Source of the DNA: Psychrobacillus psychrodurans
GTDB taxonomy: Bacteria > Bacillota > Bacilli > Bacillales_A > Planococcaceae
Length of the DNA stretch: 64,000 bases
NCBI RefSeq assembly: GCF_027563345.1
Contig: NZ_JAMKBK010000005.1
Direction: 5' to 3' (one strand)
Position 1 is the first letter of the stretch. Every line of letters begins with the position of its first letter. This document shows positions 58,574 through 64,000 of the stretch, in pieces. Made by a program: the position numbers and the translations under genes. The notes beneath the pieces are model-generated. The model was given only the letters and a program-made list of their open reading frames with translations. It had not been told where the DNA came from and did no database searches.

Positions 58574-59044
58574 ATGGATATATCTTTTAAAACTACAGAA
58601 GGTAGATTTAATTACCGAGTGGCGGGTTTAATAATGAAGGATAACAAGTTGCTAATTATGCAAGATAAAGGTCAGCCATACTTTTATGTTCCAGGTGGAC
58701 GTATTAAAATGAACGAAAAAAGTGAAGATGCAGTGAAGCGTGAAATTCAAGAAGAGCTCGGCGTTGAAGTGAACGTAAACCGAATGCTTTGGATAAATGA
58801 AAATTTTTTCAAAGAGGAGACTTCTGAAGAACAATTTCATGAAGTTTGCTTCTTTTATTTGGTAGAGTTAAAAGATAATGAACACCTCAAAGGCAATGAA
58901 TTTGTAGTTGATGAGGAAGGGAAGATACATACGTATTATTGGAAAACACTTGATGAAATTAAATATATTAATCTATATCCACAGTTTTTAAGAGAGAAAA
59001 TAGCAGACCTGCCTTTACATATAAATCATATTGTGGAAACTTGA
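58574..59044 (+). CDS. Nudix hydrolase
   Basis: 156 residues. Nudix box in GGRIKMNEKSEDAVKREIQE + ELGVEV (Gx5Ex7REUxEExGU) at about residues 44-68. RVAGLIMKDNKLLIMQDKGQ precedes it. Hydrolyses a nucleoside diphosphate linked to another group; substrate unknown. GAGGGGAAG before the ATG. A 39-codon ORF follows. Confidence 0.93.
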   Translation: MDISFKTTEGRFNYRVAGLIMKDNKLLIMQDKGQPYFYVPGGRIKMNEKSEDAVKREIQEELGVEVNVNRMLWINENFFKEETSEEQFHEVCFFYLVELKDNEHLKGNEFVVDEEGKIHTYYWKTLDEIKYINLYPQFLREKIADLPLHINHIVET

Positions 59045-59083
59045 AATAAGGTAAGTCACTACTATATGGGAGAGAATCTATTG

Positions 59084-59203
59084 ATGAAAATTAAAGTGAA
59101 GCGTAGTGAATTGCAGAGTAACGACGATATCTGGAATGCTAGTGAAAGACTAAGTATTTATGCAACAGCTATTTACACGGAGATGCTTGAAATAGTGGAA
59201 TAA
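59084..59203 (+). CDS. Candidate 39-residue small protein
   Basis: MKIKVKRSELQSNDDIWNAS, then ERLSIYATAIYTEMLEIVE. GGGAGAG lies nine bases before the ATG, and a strong terminator begins three bases after the stop. Cytosolic and acidic. Not recognised. It may be real, a remnant or a tail of the Nudix transcript. Confidence 0.45.
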   Translation: MKIKVKRSELQSNDDIWNASERLSIYATAIYTEMLEIVE

Positions 59204-59205
59204 TA

Positions 59206-59237
59206 AAAAACGCTGAATATTCTCAGCGTTTTTATTA
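59206..59237. terminator. Bidirectional terminator
   Basis: aaaacgctga pairs with tcagcgtttt across a 6-base loop, with A and T runs outside. It serves the Nudix/small-ORF transcript and, on the minus strand, the phospholipase D-like gene. Confidence 0.85.
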
Positions 59238-59268
59238 GGGTTTGGCATTAAGGAGATATTTCTATTTA

Positions 59269-60723
59269 TTAATAAGTCGTCACTTTAGTAAACTTTTGCA
59301 ATGTATAAATCCAACGTTGCCACCAAGTAAAGTTATCTTGGAACTCTTTCAACTCTACTGTGTACATAGCATCTTCATTATTCCAAAGTCGTTCAAAATA
59401 GCTTTCCATTTCTATTACTAACTCGCTATCATTTGGCGCAATTACCTTTAAATTATTTTCTAGATTATAATCGTCTAATGTTCTTTCGGTGTAGTTAGCG
59501 GAGCCATTCGAAATAATCGTATGCTCATCCGATTGAATCCAAATTGCTTTTGTATGATATTGACCGATAACGGTATTATACCAACGAACATTTAACTTTC
59601 CTTTCGTGTCTTCGACCATTTCCTGTACGACTGGACGATTTGGAAGTCCGGATTTTTGCTGGCCAAATGAATTTTCGTTTGGGTCGAGTATCATATTTAC
59701 TTCTACACCACGATTTGCTGCATCAATTAGTGCATTAACGATATCTCGTTTAGCAACAAAAAACATCCCAAGCCAAATTTTGTCTCCCTTTTTTGTTGCT
59801 GCTAAGTCCCCAAGTAACGAATCAAGGATCTTTTTCTCAGTTAAATACTGAACTTTATACTGTCCACCAGTTTCTTTCGTATCAACACGAGGCAATTTTG
59901 GTCCCCCTGAAAACAAAGAAACAGCTTCCTCTGATTTTAAAATATCATTTATAATAGGACCAGTAACTTTCAAAGCAATATTTCCATGAAATCCACTTGC
60001 ATCATGAGGGTTAGAAGACGTTACCATAGCTTCTTTCTCCGTTACTACAGCCTTCCGATGATTGGCCTTCACATTAAGTAATGTCAAATAAGAGGCAACC
60101 GTCATCTTTGGTGCTTCACTTGCCATCGCATTCGAAATCCAGCCCTTGCCACCGAAGTCAAACCATTGGAAAAAAGTACGATAAATCCCCGAATAGACGG
60201 GTGTAGAATCTCGCAAAGGATCTAATTCGGTATAAACAATTTCTACGCCAGCTTCCCTCATTTTCTGAAACCATTTATTTTCATAGGATCCATAGCCTTT
60301 GTTCAATGGGTCAGTGATAAATATTACAGGCATTTCCGGATGATCTATCTTTTTTTGAGCTAATGTTGAAGACAAAGTATCAGCGATCTTAGGAAAATCT
60401 TCCTTTTCATCGTAAAAGCCATCAACCAAGAAAAAATCTACTACAACAAAATCCTCAGCCTCCTCGATCATGTTATATACTTCTTCAAATATATAGTTTT
60501 CGTGTATGATGCCAGTTCCTTTTCTGTCCTGTGCATACGTTAAATCAGTTATCATTTCAACTGAATCCGTATTATGTACCTCTCCTTTAAAGGAAAGTCC
60601 TTCTGGTAAAGGTTTATATGTATGCCACAGTATCACAGCAATATAAATAAGCGCAAATACTCCTAAAGAACCCATCACGATTCTCTTTCTTTTACTCCAT
60701 GGCTTGCTTTTCTTTTTAGCCAT
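59269..60723 (-). CDS. Phospholipase D / cardiolipin synthase-like protein
   Basis: The ATG at 60723 has TAGGGGGAAG upstream and gives 484 residues; the longer reading adds 41 residues with no site. One N-terminal membrane segment (IVMGSLGVFALIYIAVILWH) after a Lys-rich stretch, then two HKD-type motifs: NHRKAVVTEKEAMVTSSNPH and YHTKAIWIQSDEHTIISNGS with following N-Y. These form the phospholipase D active site. Substrate not certain: it may act on phospholipids, though it lacks the usual two-helix anchor of ClsA. Single gene. Confidence 0.87.
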   Translation of the reverse strand: MAKKKSKPWSKRKRIVMGSLGVFALIYIAVILWHTYKPLPEGLSFKGEVHNTDSVEMITDLTYAQDRKGTGIIHENYIFEEVYNMIEEAEDFVVVDFFLVDGFYDEKEDFPKIADTLSSTLAQKKIDHPEMPVIFITDPLNKGYGSYENKWFQKMREAGVEIVYTELDPLRDSTPVYSGIYRTFFQWFDFGGKGWISNAMASEAPKMTVASYLTLLNVKANHRKAVVTEKEAMVTSSNPHDASGFHGNIALKVTGPIINDILKSEEAVSLFSGGPKLPRVDTKETGGQYKVQYLTEKKILDSLLGDLAATKKGDKIWLGMFFVAKRDIVNALIDAANRGVEVNMILDPNENSFGQQKSGLPNRPVVQEMVEDTKGKLNVRWYNTVIGQYHTKAIWIQSDEHTIISNGSANYTERTLDDYNLENNLKVIAPNDSELVIEMESYFERLWNNEDAMYTVELKEFQDNFTWWQRWIYTLQKFTKVTTY

Positions 60724-60940
60724 TTTTCTTCCCCCTACTAATTCTCTTTTTAAGTGCTTTTCCCCTATATAGATGAATACAAACCACTTATAGTAAACCA
60801 CGTTGATATTGGTTATGAATATGGAAGTTGGTTCCATATATAACAATTAGTTCTGGATATTTATGTTAAAATAATAATAATATATTGTGAAAGTTCGCAC
60901 TTAACCGAAGTTGGTGTGAATTAAAAAGGAGGAAATTATC

Positions 60941-61474
60941 TTGATAGTGGAAGATGCAAAAGAAACTCTATTGCTGAATAGCGACAAAAATTTTAAAGCA
61001 TTGTTAGAAATTATTGAATCTGTACCTAGTAGAAAAAGAGGTATTCCTATTGAAACTCAAGATAGAGATAAGAATTTTCGTGATGTATTAATGCATCTGT
61101 ATGAATGGCATGTAATGCTTGAAAGATGGTATAGAGAAGGTATGGATGGAGATATTCCTTTTATGCCAGCACCTGGTTATAAATGGAGTAATATCAAGCT
61201 ACTTAATATGCAAATTTGGGAAAACTATCAAGATGTAACATTAAATCAAGCTATAAAAAAATTGAAGTTGAGCCATGAAAGAGTAATGGATTTAATTAGG
61301 TCACATACCCATGAAGAAATCATAACTAAAAAATTCTATAAGTGGACGAAAACAAGTAATTTATACAGCTATTTTGCAGCAAATACTTCCAATCATTACA
61401 TTTGGGCTATAAAAAAATGTGAAGTAATTGCAATCTATTTAAAAGATGAAGAAGAGGACAAGTTTGTTAAATAA
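60941..61474 (+). CDS. ClbS/DfsB-family four-helix protein
   Basis: 177 residues, TTG start behind AAGGAGGAA. DVLMHLYEWHVMLERWYREG and KWTKTSNLYSYFAANTSNHY carry the conserved His/Trp blocks of the DfsB/ClbS (DUF1706) family, which is a DinB-like bundle. ClbS protects against colibactin; members here are of unknown role. No nearby colibactin-like genes. Single gene. Confidence 0.85.
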   Translation: MIVEDAKETLLLNSDKNFKALLEIIESVPSRKRGIPIETQDRDKNFRDVLMHLYEWHVMLERWYREGMDGDIPFMPAPGYKWSNIKLLNMQIWENYQDVTLNQAIKKLKLSHERVMDLIRSHTHEEIITKKFYKWTKTSNLYSYFAANTSNHYIWAIKKCEVIAIYLKDEEEDKFVK

Positions 61475-61638
61475 TGCAATATCTAATGGTGCTTTACTTC
61501 AAGTTCAATATGGAGTAGCGCCGTTCTTCATTATTGATCTAATTGGCGTAGGTTAGTTGAAGAGTGTTTTTTCTTGTGTTCAACGATTGGGCAAGATAAT
61601 GAAATTGCAAACTTATGTAATCATAGGGAGGAAGTATT

Positions 61639-61869
61639 ATGTATTTAGTTTTATCAATTGTTCTAAGTACCATTTTAGGTGTTGTTCTAGTTTCTTTAGG
61701 TACATATATAGCTGGATTCATTGCTTTCGGAATTATTGTAGGCTGTTTGTTTAGAGGCCTGTATTTACTAAACGACATACGCAAGATCCTTGACAGTTCA
61801 CCTAAAAAAGACAAAGTTCAAGCAGCATATGAAAGTTATTTGAATGAGAGGGATAATGGTATCCATTGA
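61639..61869 (+). CDS. Small membrane protein, unknown
   Basis: 76 residues, AGGGAGGAAG before the ATG. Two membrane segments (YLVLSIVLSTILGVVLVSLG; IAGFIAFGIIVGCLFRGLYL), then a Lys-rich tail. Not recognised. It stands alone between recurring ttagtt.aagagtgtttt hairpin ends. Confidence 0.6.
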   Translation: MYLVLSIVLSTILGVVLVSLGTYIAGFIAFGIIVGCLFRGLYLLNDIRKILDSSPKKDKVQAAYESYLNERDNGIH

Positions 61870-61931
61870 AATTATCAGCTATGAATGCTCTCGTTGAACA
61901 AGTGGCGACATTGTACGAATAGCTTTTCTTG

Positions 61932-61970
61932 TTGAACTAACCGGGTAGTTTAGTTCAAGAGTGTTTTATT
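61932..61970 (+). terminator. Terminator after the small membrane protein gene
   Basis: ttgaactaa (61932-61940) pairs perfectly with ttagttcaa (61950-61958), then gagtgttttatt. A similar ttagttgaagagtgtttttt end lies near 61552. Confidence 0.7.
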
Positions 61971-62017
61971 AACTTGCATCGATACATAGATTGGGTTGTT
62001 TGAGGGAGGTTTTTTGA

Positions 62018-62485
62018 ATGAAATTTTTTGTAGATGATGACCATTGGGATGTAATGGGCTATGTAGAGGAATTAAAGAAACTATTACCAAGATTTAATAA
62101 AGAGACATCAAATTTTTTGAAAAACCATTCATTTCATGATGGAAAGGTTGTTTCTCTTACTGTATTGAATCAAGAAAATGCGAAAACAAAGGACCCGACC
62201 GCAATTAAAATGGTTATTGATCAATATGAAGAGGGCGCGGGGATATATGAAATACACTGGTTAAACGTCCGCAAATTTCTAATGGATTTTGATATTACAC
62301 GAAATGTTTACGGTAATAAGCCAAATAAAATTGTTTTCGGCGGTAAAAAGGGACTTGATGATTGGGGTTACGATGAAATTTTACTGTTGAGTAAGAAAAA
62401 ATTACAACATGAGATTTTTTTATTTTCACAGACAAAAATACTTATACATTGCTCGGATATTAAGATTAGAAAAATAAAATCTTAG
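62018..62485 (+). CDS. Hypothetical cytosolic protein
   Basis: 155 residues, GGGAGG before the ATG. MKFFVDDDHWDVMGYVEELK, then KNHSFHDGKVVSLTVLN and VFGGKKGLDDWGYDEILLLS. No membrane segment. It may be related to DUF4085 or immunity-like proteins, but I do not recognise it firmly. Single gene. Confidence 0.55.
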   Translation: MKFFVDDDHWDVMGYVEELKKLLPRFNKETSNFLKNHSFHDGKVVSLTVLNQENAKTKDPTAIKMVIDQYEEGAGIYEIHWLNVRKFLMDFDITRNVYGNKPNKIVFGGKKGLDDWGYDEILLLSKKKLQHEIFLFSQTKILIHCSDIKIRKIKS

Positions 62486-62571
62486 GAAACAAGCTGATCT
62501 TATTAAATGCTATGTTAAAGGCAAGGATTGACTTTTAAATATAATAAGTTATCTAATATCACGGCAGGTTA

Positions 62572-63237
62572 GTGAAAGAGGAATTAAAAAATGAGAATAG
62601 AATACAAACATTGAGGATTAGGATTCTTATCAATTATTCAACTTTAAATTATTTTAGGGGAGCGAATGACATTAATATTAATCAAAATGTAAAAACGTCG
62701 GGTGCGTACGTTTTATACAGGGGGTTGTTCATTTTTCAGGTTGGGCCAACAGAAGAATCAGATAACCTTGGAGTAGTTAGACTTGGTGGGCATAAAGAAT
62801 TTGAAGAAACCGCATTAGAGACAGCTAAGCGAGAAGTTTTTGAAGAGGCTTCAATGAAAATAACTCCAATAAATTCTCCAATAACTTATCATATAAGTGA
62901 GTGGGGAAATAAGTCCTCCATATTACGTTTAGGCGAGGAAACAGCTCCAATTTTAATTAAAGGAAATGAGCAGGAATCTTTATCCATAATGTATCTTTCC
63001 TACTCTGAAGATGAACCAAATCCTTCTTCCGAAACAAATGGACTTCTTCTATTAACTCAAGAAGATGTTCATCTTATCTGTAATAATAAAATTACTTTAA
63101 ATGATTTTATTAAACAAAATGGAAAAGCGATATTAAAAGAAAATATAAATAGAGATTTATTTTTAATACCTTTTCCTCAATTATTATTTCTTTCAAAATT
63201 GTTAAAAGAACATCAAGATTTATTCATCATAAAATAA
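62572..63237 (+). CDS. Nudix hydrolase (larger form)
   Basis: 221 residues, GTG start. Nudix box in GGHKEFEETALETAKREVFE + EASMKI at about residues 76-100; the final Gly of the consensus is Ser. N-terminal about 45 residues (RIRILINYSTLNYFRGANDI) and C-terminal 100 residues extend beyond the domain. Substrate unknown. Weak ribosome site. Confidence 0.82.
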   Translation: MKEELKNENRIQTLRIRILINYSTLNYFRGANDININQNVKTSGAYVLYRGLFIFQVGPTEESDNLGVVRLGGHKEFEETALETAKREVFEEASMKITPINSPITYHISEWGNKSSILRLGEETAPILIKGNEQESLSIMYLSYSEDEPNPSSETNGLLLLTQEDVHLICNNKITLNDFIKQNGKAILKENINRDLFLIPFPQLLFLSKLLKEHQDLFIIK

Positions 63238-63549
63238 TATTAATTAAATGAGAATTTAGCTAAGCAGCAGTTTTGGTACCCCTCGCTGTGTTAATGATCA
63301 ACAAGCCTTAAGACAGCAGTAAATTTAATATGCAGCTGTAGGCAAGCTTCATTTAGGAATTATAGTTCCTACCAAAAAGAACCTACATACAATTTCAAGT
63401 TTCAAACAAAATTATCTGTATGACTAGTATCTTCAAACAGTTCAAAATAAATTAAAGTACAGAATATTCAATTTAACTTGAAACTTCCCTATAAATCTAG
63501 CGTATTAAAACAATACAGAGAAATTTAATCAATGATTTAAGGGGGAATT
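63238..63549. other. Intergenic stretch before the permease gene
   Basis: AT-rich, no supported ORF and no clear hairpin terminator or riboswitch signature. TTGAAA at 63478 and TATTAA at 63503 are a weak promoter candidate (19-base spacing). Confidence 0.4.
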
Positions 63550-64000
63550 ATGAAAATTTTAAGTCTGTCCATACAAAAGTATATACTGGGTGTCGTTGGG
63601 ATTATTTTATTGAGTTGTGCACCAATTCTCTTTACTCTAGGAAATCTTCTCAATTTTAAATTGTTTTTTAAAGAGTTTGGTAGTGTATGTAAGGCTTTGA
63701 TAACCCCTGCTGAATGGCATCTCAGTTACTTAGAGATAACAACAATGGAAATGATTCCGTTTTCTTTAAGTAGTTACTTTAATGGGCCATATCTATACTC
63801 TATGGCAATATTAGTTCTTGCTTTATTATTGTCTCTATTCGTATCGTTCTTTTTTGCTGTAATGACGACAATTAGCAAAGGACCATTTAAAAGAGTTATG
63901 TCACATTTTTCTGAACTTTTAATAGCCATTCCTGATTTCTCTTACATATTTATTTTTCAAATTGCTGTGGTACAGGTTTATTTAATTACTGGCTACCGTT
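63550..64000 (+). CDS. ABC-transporter permease, 3' end cut by window edge
   Basis: The frame opens with ATG at 63550 behind AAGGGGGAA and is open to the window end (150 residues). Two membrane segments are visible (YILGVVGIILLSCAPILFTL; YSMAILVLALLLSLFVSFFF) and a segment LLIAIPDFSYIFIFQIAVVQ that resembles the DppB/OppB-type permease domain. Transport substrate is not determinable from this piece; a peptide or nickel importer is plausible. Confidence 0.65.
   Translation, partial: MKILSLSIQKYILGVVGIILLSCAPILFTLGNLLNFKLFFKEFGSVCKALITPAEWHLSYLEITTMEMIPFSLSSYFNGPYLYSMAILVLALLLSLFVSFFFAVMTTISKGPFKRVMSHFSELLIAIPDFSYIFIFQIAVVQVYLITGYR

Overview
The window is a low-GC Firmicute chromosome segment. 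Strong AGGAGG-type ribosome binding sites, frequent TTG/GTG starts, many rho-independent terminators, an L-box upstream of dapA, NrnB, SasA/RelP, YkuD with LysM and a ba3-type oxidase all point to Bacillales. The mix of families and the intergenic repeats suggest Planococcaceae/Caryophanaceae (Psychrobacillus, Lysinibacillus or Sporosarcina type); that family assignment is inference. No rRNA, tRNA, CRISPR array or prophage was seen. The window opens inside a chemoreceptor gene and ends inside an ABC-permease gene.

Layout. 1-11.4 kb: chemoreceptor 3' part, YehS-like protein, lysine-riboswitch-controlled dapA, nrnB, a luciferase-like oxidoreductase, a long protein with a C-terminal polyprenyl synthetase domain, ykuD, and an IS1182-type transposase remnant among Bacillaceae-type intergenic repeats. 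11.4-15.6 kb: FapA-like protein plus a PAS/GGDEF/EAL protein with degenerate active sites. 15.6-24.3 kb: an ECF41-type sigma factor with a FAD oxidoreductase behind a matching promoter, a sulfatase, a TetR/MMPL pair, a small alarmone synthetase and a tiny phospholipase A2-like protein. 24.4-30.1 kb: complete ribose operon rbsRKDACB, with an 18-bp perfect operator over the start site and a probable CTG start for rbsK. 30.2-35.1 kb: small accessory genes, including a PadR/DUF2812 pair.

35.5-42.9 kb: a nine-gene operon with a PRD/EIIB-type regulator, amidohydrolase, small PRD protein, glycine-rich SFCGS protein, DUF4312, DUF4311, DUF4310, a DgaE-like PLP lyase and a DgaF-like KDGP aldolase. It has no recognisable kinase and no recognisable PTS EII, although its catabolic enzymes need a phosphorylated substrate. 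I infer that the four uncharacterised proteins form an unrecognised, possibly phosphorylating, sugar-acid uptake system. This is the best candidate for an undescribed system.

43.1-58.5 kb: small enzymes and membrane proteins, then a respiratory block: ba3 oxidase (including a 43-residue subunit IIa), an SCO protein, a DUF2249/DUF2249/polytopic membrane protein/DUF59 operon, a Crp/Fnr regulator, a third DUF2249 protein and a radical SAM/SPASM protein. Four promoters here carry a WGTGA-N6-TCACT-like box exactly 21 bp upstream of a -10 element, which is the -41.5 class II geometry, so they look like one regulon. 58.5-64 kb: Nudix hydrolases, a phospholipase D-like protein, a ClbS/DfsB-like protein, small hypothetical genes and the start of a permease gene.

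Three intergenic regions also carry degenerate tandem arrays with a 20-21-bp period, each with its own head motif.
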